Source: Trichocoleus sp. FACHB-46
GTDB lineage: Bacteria; Cyanobacteriota; Cyanobacteriia; FACHB-46
Assembly: GCF_014695385.1 (NCBI RefSeq)
Contig: NZ_JACJOD010000030.1
Location: 1-64,000 of the forward strand
Reading direction: 5' to 3'
DNA length: 64,000 bases
In this document: positions 7,449 through 16,450 of the stretch, in pieces
Layout of the letters: each line of letters starts with the position of its first letter
Numbering within the stretch: the first letter of the stretch is position 1
Notes under the pieces: generated by a model
Databases searched by the model: none
What the model was told of the DNA's origin: nothing
Seen by the model: only the letters and a program-made list of their open reading frames with translations
Made by a program: the position numbers and the translations under genes

Positions 7449-8672
7449 TTAGGGAGCGAGGGCGTTACCGCGCAGCAAGCTACCAATCGTTTTAGCCGTG
7501 ATTTTGAGTTGTACCAAGGGATTAGCAGGCACAACGGTTTTGTAAAGGTAGCTGTCGAATGTGAGCTTCTGCACATCCATGTCGGCGCACATTTCTACAA
7601 ACGCTTCGCGGGTGGCATCTGAGCGATAAAAGACAGATTGTAAGATGTCCAACACCTTATAGGTGAGGCCGTACATTTTATCCCAACGCTTGATGTACAC
7701 CTTCAAATCAGCTTCGGTGGGAATCCGCTGGCCCTGGTTAGAAAATTCCACAATGGCTTCAGCGCACATCCGAGCGGACTTCGCCGCAAAGTAAATCCCT
7801 TCACCCGAAGACTTGGTGACAGTACCCGCAGCATCACCGACCAGAGCCACACGACCCACGACCCGGCGGGGTCTGGGGTGCTCAGGGATGGGGTGAGCTT
7901 CTACCTTGATGATTTCGCCACCTTCGAGACGCTTAGCAGCACGGGCGCGAATCCCTGCTTGCAGCTTCTTGATGTCAGCTTTGTTCACGTGCATTGTGCC
8001 CGTGCCCACCGCTACGTGGTCATATTTGGGGAAAACCCAAGCGTAGAAATCAGTAGAAACGTCGTCACCGACATACATTTCTGCCAGATCTTGGTAGTAA
8101 GCCATTTTGTCTTCCGGCAAGCGAATCCGCTCTTGGAAGGCGATCGCATAGTTGTAGTCTCCTGCGTCAATGGCTTTGGCAATCCGGGAGTTAGCCCCAT
8201 CTGCCCCCACGACCAAGTCAACTTGCAAAGTCTTAGCAGTGCCTTCTAAGCTGCCATCCGAGTGGTCAGCATAGTGCAGTGTGTAAGGGTCCTTGTTGTT
8301 GCTGGGAATCTCAAGTTTATGAACAGTGCCATTAATTAGCTTCGCGCCTAGCTTTTCTGCGCGATCGCGCATGAAACCATCGAGGACTTCCCGACGGCAC
8401 ATGCCAATGTATTCGCCTTCCTTGAGCGTGCTGCCAATGCTGACCTCAACGTTGGACGGTGAGATCATTTTCATTTTTCTCACCTGCCGATCAATGATGT
8501 TGAGGGGCAAGTCAAATTCCTCCACCATGCAGAGGGGAATGGCTCCACCGCAGGGTTTGGCGTTATCTAATTTGCGCTCGAATAAATAAGTTTCGATACC
8601 AGCTTTTGCTAATGTCTCAGCAGCGGAAGAACCTGCTGGACCGCCTCCAACAACAGCAACCCTTAGTGCCAA
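7449..8672 (-). CDS. chlP: Geranylgeranyl reductase ChlP
   Basis: The protein is a FAD/NAD(P)-dependent reductase that hydrogenates the geranylgeranyl chain to phytyl for chlorophyll a, tocopherol and phylloquinone. The dinucleotide fold VAVVGGGPAGSSAAE lies at the N-terminus, followed by FERKLDNAKPCGGAIP, GADGANSRIA and VGDAAGTVTKSSGEG. The family usually begins M-x-L-R-V-A-V-V-G, which here corresponds to a TTG at 8672 preceded by a GGGAGAAAG ribosome site. An in-frame TTG at 8687 would add five residues. The length (407 residues) matches the family. A hairpin with a T6 tail follows the stop. Confidence 0.93.
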   Translation of the reverse strand: MALRVAVVGGGPAGSSAAETLAKAGIETYLFERKLDNAKPCGGAIPLCMVEEFDLPLNIIDRQVRKMKMISPSNVEVSIGSTLKEGEYIGMCRREVLDGFMRDRAEKLGAKLINGTVHKLEIPSNNKDPYTLHYADHSDGSLEGTAKTLQVDLVVGADGANSRIAKAIDAGDYNYAIAFQERIRLPEDKMAYYQDLAEMYVGDDVSTDFYAWVFPKYDHVAVGTGTMHVNKADIKKLQAGIRARAAKRLEGGEIIKVEAHPIPEHPRPRRVVGRVALVGDAAGTVTKSSGEGIYFAAKSARMCAEAIVEFSNQGQRIPTEADLKVYIKRWDKMYGLTYKVLDILQSVFYRSDATREAFVEMCADMDVQKLTFDSYLYKTVVPANPLVQLKITAKTIGSLLRGNALAP

Positions 8673-9005
8673 AGGTCTTTCTCCCAATCTCTTCTACGGC
8701 TACAAGAGGAGATGGTATCACGGACTTTTTCTCTCCAGCAGACTCAACAGAAGAGATATGACTGAAATGCAACAGACCTTAATATACCGACATGAATTTG
8801 GGTGGTTTGACTCATGCCCTGAAGCACTTTTGTAAAAGCTCAGTTCGTAACAGACTTGTCTGTAATCTGTGGAATTTAAGTACAGAATTAAGTGAATTAG
8901 ATACAGTTCATGGTATAAAACTACAGTAATCTCATCGGTGAACCGGGATTTTAAGCGCGACTCATCGCTGATCCTGTCGCTTTCACCCTTCCTAGGTCAG
9001 TAGCA
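8673..9005. promoter_or_regulatory. Divergent chlP/cysA control region
   Basis: The 333-base gap separates chlP (minus) from cysA (plus). It contains the 14-base palindrome ACAGAC-TT-GTCTGT (8850-8863) and, farther right, a TATAAA sequence that could serve as a -10 box for cysA. The palindrome has the size and spacing of an operator for a dimeric regulator. No gene is seen here. Function is inferred from position and symmetry only. Confidence 0.4.
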
Positions 9006-10022
9006 ATGGGCATTGTAGTCGAAAACGTATCTAAGCAGTTCGGTAGCTTTCAAGCGGTAGATCAGGTGAGCTTGGAAGTAAAAACTGGCTCATTGGTGGC
9101 TTTGCTGGGGCCATCAGGGTCAGGCAAGTCCACACTACTGCGCTTGATAGCAGGGTTAGAAACGCCAGACAGCGGAAAAATTTTGCTAACGGGTAGAGAC
9201 GCGACTTATCAAAGTGTCCAAGACCGCAATATTGGCTTCGTGTTTCAGCACTATGCCTTGTTCAAGCATCTGACCGTCCGGAAAAATATTGCTTTCTCTT
9301 TAGAAATCCGCAAAACTCCCAAGTCAAAGATTACAAATCGGGTGGAAGAGCTGCTAGACCTAGTTCAACTCAGAGGGCTAGGCGATCGCTATCCGTCACA
9401 ACTCTCTGGGGGCCAACGGCAGCGAGTTGCTTTGGCAAGGGCGTTAGCAGTGGAGCCGCAAGTGCTACTGCTAGATGAACCTTTTGGGGCGCTAGATGCC
9501 AAGGTACGGAAAGATTTAAGAGCCTGGCTACGGCGACTGCATGATGAAGTGCATGTGACGACAGTATTTGTTACTCATGACCAAGAAGAGGCAATGGAAG
9601 TCTCAGATGAGATTGTGGTGATGAATAAGGGCCGTGTTGAGCAAATGGGCTCACCCGCCGAGATTTACGATCATCCTGCTAGCGCCTTTGTCATGAGTTT
9701 TATTGGTCCGGTCAATGTGCTGCCCAGTAGTTCTCGCATTTTCCAAGACAATGGTTTCGACTCAGCTCACCCAGAAGTATTCCTGCGGCCTCAGGATGTG
9801 CTGATTGAAACGTCCCCGAATGGCGTGACGGCAGCTGCCAGAGTCAGTCGCTTAATTCACTTGGGTTGGGAAGTTCAAGCCGAGCTGACCTTGGATGATG
9901 GCCAAGTGGTGACGGCGCACCTAACACGAGAGCGCTTCAATGAATTGAACCTGGAACCTGAGCAGCGGGTCTACGTGAAGCCTAAGGAAGCAAAATCCTT
10001 CCCCATCTACTACTCCATCTAA
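9006..10022 (+). CDS. cysA: Sulfate/thiosulfate ABC transporter ATP-binding protein
   Basis: This is a 338-residue ABC ATPase with a C-terminal regulatory TOBE-like domain (about 275-338). Walker A is GPSGSGKST (35-43), signature LSGGQRQ (134-140), Walker B VLLLDE (154-159) and H-loop H192. The N-terminus [18 protein letters not shown], the F-I-G-P-V-N-V-L segment and the length agree with CysA, which energises sulfate/thiosulfate uptake with CysT, CysW and a binding protein. None of those partners is in the window, so it is a stand-alone copy. Related MolC- or PotA-type ATPases are a less likely alternative. Confidence 0.85.
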   Translation: MGIVVENVSKQFGSFQAVDQVSLEVKTGSLVALLGPSGSGKSTLLRLIAGLETPDSGKILLTGRDATYQSVQDRNIGFVFQHYALFKHLTVRKNIAFSLEIRKTPKSKITNRVEELLDLVQLRGLGDRYPSQLSGGQRQRVALARALAVEPQVLLLDEPFGALDAKVRKDLRAWLRRLHDEVHVTTVFVTHDQEEAMEVSDEIVVMNKGRVEQMGSPAEIYDHPASAFVMSFIGPVNVLPSSSRIFQDNGFDSAHPEVFLRPQDVLIETSPNGVTAAARVSRLIHLGWEVQAELTLDDGQVVTAHLTRERFNELNLEPEQRVYVKPKEAKSFPIYYSI

Positions 10023-10052
10023 ATTTGCGTTTGTAAGGCTTTGAGTTTGCAC

Positions 10053-10088
10053 AAGTAATTGCCCAAGTGATTGCCTAAGTAATTGCTC
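10053..10088. repeat. Three 12-bp tandem repeats after cysA
   Basis: Three head-to-tail units, AAGTAATTGCCC, AAGTGATTGCCT and AAGTAATTGCTC, occupy 36 bases in the gap between cysA and the next gene. Units differ only at positions 5, 11 and 12. Either replication slippage or a repeated binding site would give this pattern. Confidence 0.75.
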
Positions 10089-10296
10089 TGGCCTGAGCTT
10101 AAGTTCAATCAGTCAAGCTATCCGAAACTTTCCTGATTCACTGTGGCGATCGCGAAGGGATGCAGTGGTGGTCCTCAGTACCTCACCTGATGGTCCTACT
10201 TTCGGCTTTAATCTAAGAGGGCTAATAGTGATTGCTACTAGAGAGTGGCAGTGCTAGGGTGCCTATCCTACGCCTCATAACTTGGAATCGTACGCT

Positions 10297-11946
10297 ATGA
10301 ACTGGTTGAGTTTGTCCGTCCGGCAGTGGCGATCGCTGGGCAAGTTTTTGGGTTTGTTCAGTTTGTGTTGCTTTCTTGCCATCAGTTGTGCTTCTCGACA
10401 AGCCACCCAGCCAACTGGTTCTCCTGCGGCCAATAGCACTGGCGATCGCATCGTTTTAGGGACAACTGCCAAAGTGCGGACCCTCGACCCAGCCGATGCT
10501 TACGATATTTGGGCGGGCAATTTACTCTACAACTTAGGCGATCGCCTCTACACCTATGAAGCGGGCACAACCAACCTGAAGCCGCAACTGGCAACTGCCC
10601 TGCCTCAGGTGAGTGAAGATGGCCTGACCTACAAAATTCCTTTGCGGCAAGGCGTGGTTTTCCACGATGGCACCCCTTTTAACGCCGAAGCGATGGCTTT
10701 CTCGCTGCGTCGCTTTATTGAGAATGGGGGACAGCCTTCCTTTTTGCTTAGTGACACGGTGGAGTCAGTCACAGCCACAGGAGAGAGTGAGCTAACCATT
10801 CAACTGAAGAAGCCTTTTGCTGCTTTCCCCAATTTACTCGCCTTCTCAGGGACGGTCGCTGTATCCCCAAAAGCTTACGAGGTCGGCCAAGGCAAATTTA
10901 AGCCAGCCACTTTTGTCGGGACTGGACCTTATAAATTGGCTCAGTACGGCACCGATTCCTTAAAGCTGGATGTATTTGCCCAGTATTGGGGTGAAAAGCC
11001 TGCGAATCAAGGCGTAGATATCCAGAATCTTTCGAGCCCAGCCAATTTATATAACGCTTTTCAGACAGGATCGGTGGATGTTGCTTACCAAAACCTGGAC
11101 TTAGATCAGGTCCGGAGTTTACAACAGGGAGCACAGCGATCGGGTTGGCAGGTGATTGAAGGCCGAGGTGATGGCATTTACTACCTAACCTTGAACTTGC
11201 AAGACAAACCGCTGGATCAAGCCTTGGTCAGACAAGCGATCGCTGCCCTAATTGATCGCCCTCTTTTGCAACAACGGGTGTTTCAAGGCCAGGTGGAGCC
11301 ACTTTACAGTTTGATTCCTACCACCTTAGATTCCTACAGCCCTGTGTTTCAACAGGCTTATGGGGATGGCAATATTGCAAAAGTTCAGGAGTTGTTGACA
11401 AAAGCAGGCTACTCCAAAGACAAGCCGCTGCAACTAGAACTTTGGTATCGTTCTAACCTGACCAGCAATGAGTTGGTTGCTACCACCCTCAAGGCTTTAG
11501 CTGCCCAAAAACTGGGTGGAGCCATGACGATTGACCTAAAAAGTGTAGAGTCGGCGACTGCTTACCAAAACTTGGATAAAGGCGCTTATCCGATGTTTAT
11601 TTTGGACTGGGCTCCTGACTTTTTAGATGCAGATAACTATATTCAGCCCTTCTTAGCTTGTGCTAAAGGCTCAGAAACCACAGGTTGCCAAGAGGGTGCT
11701 AGCAAGGGCCAAGGCTCTTTCTACTACAGCGATCGCATCAATCAACTAATTGACCAAGAGCGTCAAGAACGAAATCCCCAGGCCCGCCAAAAAATCTTTG
11801 GAGAAATTCAAGAACTTTTGGTGAAGGACGTACCCTTTATTCCCCTTTGGCAAAATAAAGAGTACTTATTTGTTCAAAAAGGCATCTCAGGAGCCCGTCT
11901 AGAAGCAACCCAAAAAGTTCCGTTTAGCTCCCTTAAAAAGGGGTAA
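10297..11946 (+). CDS. ABC transporter substrate-binding lipoprotein, peptide/nickel family
   Basis: From ATG 10297 the protein has 549 residues. A hydrophobic signal (about 17-30) ends in the lipobox LAISC, with the acylated cysteine at 31. The mature part carries family-5 signatures such as T-L-D-P-A-D-A-Y near its start, L-T-Y-K-I-P-L-R-Q-G-V-V-F-H-D-G and G-T-G-P-Y-K-L. The family delivers di/oligopeptides, nickel-like complexes or sugars to a DppB/DppC-type permease. A DppB-type permease lies downstream at 12992, beyond an opposing gene. An in-frame TTG at 10282 would add five residues; ATG is preferred. Confidence 0.88.
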   Translation: MNWLSLSVRQWRSLGKFLGLFSLCCFLAISCASRQATQPTGSPAANSTGDRIVLGTTAKVRTLDPADAYDIWAGNLLYNLGDRLYTYEAGTTNLKPQLATALPQVSEDGLTYKIPLRQGVVFHDGTPFNAEAMAFSLRRFIENGGQPSFLLSDTVESVTATGESELTIQLKKPFAAFPNLLAFSGTVAVSPKAYEVGQGKFKPATFVGTGPYKLAQYGTDSLKLDVFAQYWGEKPANQGVDIQNLSSPANLYNAFQTGSVDVAYQNLDLDQVRSLQQGAQRSGWQVIEGRGDGIYYLTLNLQDKPLDQALVRQAIAALIDRPLLQQRVFQGQVEPLYSLIPTTLDSYSPVFQQAYGDGNIAKVQELLTKAGYSKDKPLQLELWYRSNLTSNELVATTLKALAAQKLGGAMTIDLKSVESATAYQNLDKGAYPMFILDWAPDFLDADNYIQPFLACAKGSETTGCQEGASKGQGSFYYSDRINQLIDQERQERNPQARQKIFGEIQELLVKDVPFIPLWQNKEYLFVQKGISGARLEATQKVPFSSLKKG

Positions 11947-12000
11947 TTCCGTTAGTTAATCTAGTTAATCGTTTTACCCTAGTTCAAGCTACTAGCAAGA

Positions 12001-12795
12001 CTAATGGATTGGATACAAACCAAATTCGTCGCGAATTGAGTTTGTTAACAATTGAGATGCTAGTAGCTTGCCTGCTCGCTTAGTACTACGTAGGAAAAAG
12101 CTATCAGAATTGTGAGCTTTTCTAGGGTTGTTGGGATCACTTAGATTTTTCTGATAATAAATGTTTTCTCCATTAAAAACATTGTAAATTGCTCCAGAAA
12201 ACGGTAAAGGATCAATAGGCATATTTCTTTTTTTCATAGATTTCTCTACATTTCTATGCCCAATCCAATAGGCCTGCTCTTTAGTCTCTCCAGAGAATTC
12301 TGATAGCTTATAGGCGCTGTATTTAATGATGTTTGAAGTGCCACATTTAAGATGGAAGCTGCTTTGGTTCCGGTAGATTAATCGGCTCCCATTTTCATAC
12401 TCGTAACCTTGATTGATAAACCATCCGTTAGCTTGAGGATTCTGGCTCACAAAAGCTGCTAAGTGCTTGCTCACACAATCATCAGCATCTACAAGCATGG
12501 TGTGTGAAGGGTTAAATTTCTCGGCGAAGGTCAACCCAAATGAAACCTTTTGTAGCTTATCTCGAAGTTTGTCATCCAAAACATCCAATCTGGGTGGATC
12601 AAAGCTTACTGGCACATATTCAATGCTACTATGGCTAAACTTAATGTCAGGGATCTCATGGCAAGCAATCACCACTTTAAAGTTGGGTGATGTTTGATTG
12701 CAAATTGATTTTATACATCTTTCAAAGAGCTGAGAAACTCTTTCCCACGAATTAGAAACGCTTGAACTTTTGAGAGGAACAACAAAAACAAGCAT
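12001..12795 (-). CDS. Putative GT-A-type glycosyltransferase
   Basis: The protein has 264 residues with a GT-A-like N-terminal fold. It begins LVFVVPLKS, followed by C-I-K-S-I-C-N-Q-T-S-P-N-F-K-V-V-I-A-C (typical of family 2 transferases) and TMLVDADDCVS with a DxD-type motif at 103-106. The C-terminal third matches nothing I recognise. No membrane segment is visible. It sits on the opposite strand between an ABC binding-protein gene and its probable permease gene and looks AT-richer than both, suggesting insertion by transfer. Acceptor and donor are unknown. Confidence 0.68.
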   Translation of the reverse strand: MLVFVVPLKSSSVSNSWERVSQLFERCIKSICNQTSPNFKVVIACHEIPDIKFSHSSIEYVPVSFDPPRLDVLDDKLRDKLQKVSFGLTFAEKFNPSHTMLVDADDCVSKHLAAFVSQNPQANGWFINQGYEYENGSRLIYRNQSSFHLKCGTSNIIKYSAYKLSEFSGETKEQAYWIGHRNVEKSMKKRNMPIDPLPFSGAIYNVFNGENIYYQKNLSDPNNPRKAHNSDSFFLRSTKRAGKLLASQLLTNSIRDEFGLYPIH

Positions 12796-12991
12796 AAGAA
12801 CTTAGTTTTCTAAGTGGTATCCCTTAAAACCAGCATCCGGTGTCAGCTTTCTGCTTGTTAACTGTAATTTTTAGGCAGTGATGCTGATTATTAAAGAGCA
12901 AACCATTTAGAAAGTTTAGTTGCCCTTGTTACATTCTCGATTTATGTTCAGTATCAACCCACAAAATTCTGATACTTAGTACTAAAGCCCT

Positions 12992-14017
12992 ATGTCTCGC
13001 TCGAAAGCGCTGCAATATTACGTTGTTGCTCGTTTGTTTTTAGCTCCTTTGATGCTTTGGACCATCACTACAGTTGTGTTTCTGTTGCTACGGGCTACTC
13101 CTGGTGATGCCGTAGATGTGATTTTGGGGCCGAGAGCACCAGAGGCCGCAAAAGTAGCCTTACGGCAACAGTTAGGGTTGGATTTGCCTCTTTGGCAGCA
13201 GTATCTCAACTACTTGGGCGATTTGCTACGTCTAGATCTGGGCACTTCGTTAACTGTCCGAGGCCAATCGGTATGGGAAATCATTCAAGCTTATTTCCCC
13301 GCCACGGTAGAGTTAGCGGTCTTTAGCATGGCGATCGCGTTGCTAGTTGGCGTCAGCGTTGGCATTCTCTCAGCTTCCAAGCCAGATACTGTGTTTGATG
13401 CGGGTGGGCGACTGTTCGGCATCATTACTTATTCGGTGCCCCTGTTCTGGGCAGGCATGTTGTTGCAACTTATTTTTGCAGTGCAACTCCGTTGGTTTCC
13501 GATTGGAAGCCGTTTTCCAATCACGGTGCCAGTACCACAAGGGCCAACTGGGCTCTACACGGTGGACAGTCTTCTCAGCGGCAACCTCGCGCAGTTTGGA
13601 GTTGCGCTTTACTATCTCACTTTGCCTTGCCTCACCTTAGGAATTTTACTCAGTGGCATTTTTGAGCGGATGGTGCGAGTGAATCTCAAGCAAACCCTGA
13701 AGGCGGATTATGTAGAAGCTGCCAGAGCTAGGGGGATTTCTGAAGGCAAAGTTTTGTGGTCGCATGCCCTCAAAAATGCCTTGATTCCTGTGATCACGGT
13801 CTTAGGATTGACTCTCGCTGCGATGCTGGGAGGTGCCATTTTGACAGAAGTGACGTTCTCTTGGCCAGGGTTAGCCAACCGCTTGTACGAGGCGATCAAT
13901 CAGCGAGATTATCCTACGGTGCAGGGCATTGTGGTATTTTTTGCGGCGATCGTTGTTTTGGCCAGTATCGCGATCGATCTCTTAAATGCCTATGTTGATC
14001 CTCGGATTCGCTACTAG
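12992..14017 (+). CDS. ABC transporter permease, DppB/OppB type
   Basis: This 341-residue inner-membrane permease has about six transmembrane helices. The first (about 14-32) is followed by L-R-A-T-P-G-D-A. The EAA-type coupling loop reads EAARARGISEGKVLWSHALK and is followed by NALIPV. These are standard for the B subunit of peptide/nickel ABC importers. The partner binding protein is probably the lipoprotein at 10297-11946. No DppC-type second permease or dedicated ATPases follow, so the transporter must use subunits encoded elsewhere. Confidence 0.9.
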   Translation: MSRSKALQYYVVARLFLAPLMLWTITTVVFLLLRATPGDAVDVILGPRAPEAAKVALRQQLGLDLPLWQQYLNYLGDLLRLDLGTSLTVRGQSVWEIIQAYFPATVELAVFSMAIALLVGVSVGILSASKPDTVFDAGGRLFGIITYSVPLFWAGMLLQLIFAVQLRWFPIGSRFPITVPVPQGPTGLYTVDSLLSGNLAQFGVALYYLTLPCLTLGILLSGIFERMVRVNLKQTLKADYVEAARARGISEGKVLWSHALKNALIPVITVLGLTLAAMLGGAILTEVTFSWPGLANRLYEAINQRDYPTVQGIVVFFAAIVVLASIAIDLLNAYVDPRIRY

Positions 14018-14218
14018 GGTCCGTCTGAGTTAAGAATCTCCCTCAAATGGCTGAACTGAGTCGAATTAGATTTACAACTGAAGTAGGTAGGAACATCATT
14101 CTGCCAGGCCAAGACCGCAGTAATTTCACCCTTGCAGCTCGTCCTGTTGCAGGAGGCAAGAGTTTGGCAGTTAAGCGAGATTAGATATAGAGCCAAGCGT
14201 TCCTTGGAGGCAAGGAAT

Positions 14219-14665
14219 ATGAAACGAGAACTGTTAGCAGCCACTGCATTATTGACAACTTTGTGGATGGCTATGCCAGCCCAAGCTGAAGACCCTGACC
14301 ATGTTAAGCAACTTCTAAGCACCAAAGTTTGCAGTGGGTGTAATCTCACGGGTGCTGACTTGAGAGGCGCCAATTTGACAGGTGCTCATCTACTAGGCGC
14401 TGACCTAAGAGGTGCAAACTTACAAGGGGCATTGCTGAACCGTGCCAATTTGGAAGGGTCTGACCTCACAGGCGCTAATTTGCAAGGAGCTAACTTGGCA
14501 GGAGCCTTTGCTAGTGATGCTGTCTTTGACCAAGCCAATTTGAATCTCGCGAACCTTGCCAGTGCTCAGCTCCATCACGCCAACATGCAAGGTGCCACGA
14601 TTAATGGAGCCAACTTAGCTGGTACGCAGCTCTTTGGCACCAACCTCAACATTGGTGGTGAATAA
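14219..14665 (+). CDS. Secreted pentapeptide-repeat protein
   Basis: From ATG 14219, with a strong TTGGAGG ribosome site upstream, the protein has 148 residues. A signal peptide (about 1-22) ends in P-A-Q-A before E-D-P. A short region with a C-S-G-C pair follows, then about 18 A(D/N)LxG-type pentapeptides, which form a right-handed quadrilateral beta helix. Cyanobacteria hold many such proteins, often in the periplasm or thylakoid lumen, with mostly unknown roles. The open frame extends upstream to 14132, but that extension lacks a ribosome site and would bury the signal peptide. Confidence 0.85.
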   Translation: MKRELLAATALLTTLWMAMPAQAEDPDHVKQLLSTKVCSGCNLTGADLRGANLTGAHLLGADLRGANLQGALLNRANLEGSDLTGANLQGANLAGAFASDAVFDQANLNLANLASAQLHHANMQGATINGANLAGTQLFGTNLNIGGE

Positions 14666-14720
14666 GGCGAACCTCAATCAGGTTAGTCGTTTGCCAACCC
14701 TAGTTCCTCATGCCTTAGCC

Positions 14721-16046
14721 TTACGGATTCGTTTGTGATTCAGGTTGAGGCTGATTAGCTAGCTCGATTTGCTTAGTGAAATAATCTTGCTGGTGGTTAA
14801 GTTGCTGAGCTAGGGTGAGACCTTGCTGGAAGGCCGCAACTGCTTGGGCGTATTCTTTACGAGCTGTGTGAATTTGGCCCAGCTTGTCGTAAGCATTCAT
14901 TCTGCCGTAGACATTGTAGGACTGGGCTTCTACATCTACTAAAAACCCATAGATACGTAAGGCTTTGTCTAGCTCATTTTGCGCTTGGTAAAGTTCGCCC
15001 AAACGTTTCAAAGCTTCGCTGGCATGAGCGAATTGTTGTAGGGATTGGGCTAGAAGATAAGTGGCTTGATAGTTTTCTATGGCTTGATTAAGTTGCCCTA
15101 GAGCTTGATAATTGGCAGCGATCGCCAGCTTTAATCTGGGTACTTGAGTGGCATCTTGAGCTTGGTAAAGATTAATCAGTTCTTGCTGAACAGCGATCGC
15201 GGGCTCTGGTTGTTTGCCTTGTTCGTAGATGTAGGCAAGCTGTTGGAGTAGGCTAGTTTCAGTCAAGGTTCGGCTAGGAGTGGCTCCTGGGAGGGTTCCT
15301 CGATTGCGAACCAAAGTCAGGAGTTGTTGATAGGTAGTAGCTGCATTGTTGTAGGAAAACCAGTTGACGTGAAGCTGACCAATAGTATCGAGGGTACTAG
15401 CTTCTGCCGCTAAGTCTTGCTGCTGGCGCACGATCGCCAAAGTTTGTTCGTACACAGCCACGGCTAAATCTTTCGCTCGCAGCTGCTGATAAGCTTGCCC
15501 CAGCGATCGCAAAAGTTCCAAGTTATTAGAAGATTGAGCTTGCTGTTGAATGGCTTGCAGTCGCTCAGAAATTTGTCTGACATCGGTGGTGCGGTTCTCT
15601 TCCCAAGCTATGCTACCCACTCGGTTCAACGCTGCTACTTCTTCCAATAAACCCAACGCTCGTCGCAGGCGTAACTCTCGGTACCAAATTTCAAAAGCGC
15701 TTTCTAGTTGTCCTGAGCGGAATTGCGCAGTGGCTTGAGCGTTAAGTTCATCCAAGGCCGTCCTAAGGGTTTGCTGTTCCTGATCCGTCAGAGGGCGATC
15801 GCTCGTGGCTGCTGGTAACAAAGGATCGGGAAGTTTCAGTTCCAAAGGATTCGGTGGAAATTCATCGGGTTGGGTTGCTTTCTTGGCGGCAGCACTGGGG
15901 GCATAGCTACTTAGACCAAGCACAACTAGAGCTGCAATGATGCTGCCACGCTGCAATACTTGTGGCGATCGCAGCCATCTAGTAAGGCTGGCTAGCCGAT
16001 TGAGGGAACCGAAGGGTAAAGTCATGGCTGAATTGTGTTGCCGCAT
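14721..16046 (-). CDS. TPR-repeat protein with N-terminal membrane segment
   Basis: The 441-residue protein has one hydrophobic segment (about 35-52, I-I-A-A-L-V-V-L-G-L-S-S-Y-A-P) ending in S-A-A-A, which may be a signal peptide or anchor. It then has a proline-rich linker and about seven TPR-type helical repeats (for example L-G-Q-A-Y-Q-Q-L, I-A-A-N-Y-Q-A-L-G-Q-L-N-Q-A-I, L-G-E-L-Y-Q-A-Q-N-E-L-D-K-A-L). TPR arrays act as protein-binding scaffolds, here probably in the periplasm or lumen. Glutamine content is high. The partner is unknown. ATG 16025 (MTLPFG) is an alternative start. Confidence 0.8.
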   Translation of the reverse strand: MRQHNSAMTLPFGSLNRLASLTRWLRSPQVLQRGSIIAALVVLGLSSYAPSAAAKKATQPDEFPPNPLELKLPDPLLPAATSDRPLTDQEQQTLRTALDELNAQATAQFRSGQLESAFEIWYRELRLRRALGLLEEVAALNRVGSIAWEENRTTDVRQISERLQAIQQQAQSSNNLELLRSLGQAYQQLRAKDLAVAVYEQTLAIVRQQQDLAAEASTLDTIGQLHVNWFSYNNAATTYQQLLTLVRNRGTLPGATPSRTLTETSLLQQLAYIYEQGKQPEPAIAVQQELINLYQAQDATQVPRLKLAIAANYQALGQLNQAIENYQATYLLAQSLQQFAHASEALKRLGELYQAQNELDKALRIYGFLVDVEAQSYNVYGRMNAYDKLGQIHTARKEYAQAVAAFQQGLTLAQQLNHQQDYFTKQIELANQPQPESQTNP

Positions 16047-16450
16047 CCTAAGTTAAAGCACGCATCTATATAAAGAGCAGAATCTAATTTTGGCCTGAAA
16101 GTTTCAGCTTTAGCACTTGATTCAATCTGGAGACAGCTAAATTTAGCGTGGTTAAGTTCAGCTATCTTTAGGTAAACTGTAGGGATTTTTAACAAAACGC
16201 CTTAAAGTTCTGGGATGGCATGGGATAATGGGCACTTATTCGTGCTACAGGTCATGCAATTTCCTAAAGAGTTGAAATCCTTGACAGCATAATTGCTGAG
16301 GACTACGACTAAAAGACCTGGATAGACAATCCACGAATGCAGATATAGTTACCACCCGTAAAGGTAGTTGTCAGCGCTCTAGGACGGGTGCTTGACTTAA
16401 ACACTGAGAATTTTGGTTGCACACATACAAGCGTGGCGAGTGAGGATAGC
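16047..16450. other. 404-base gap between divergent TPR gene and purD
   Basis: No gene is convincing here. A TTGACA hexamer occurs at 16281-16286 with only a poor -10 match 17 bases on. A perfect 7-bp inverted repeat, CACCCGT (16353-16359) and ACGGGTG (16384-16390), could form a leader hairpin about 60 bases before the purD start. The open frame of purD extends left to 16388 but without family similarity. Confidence 0.4.

Noticed and set aside
7878-8249. Open frame of 123 codons on the plus strand inside chlP
   Set aside because: It lies entirely opposite a well-conserved enzyme gene, has no ribosome site and no recognisable motif.
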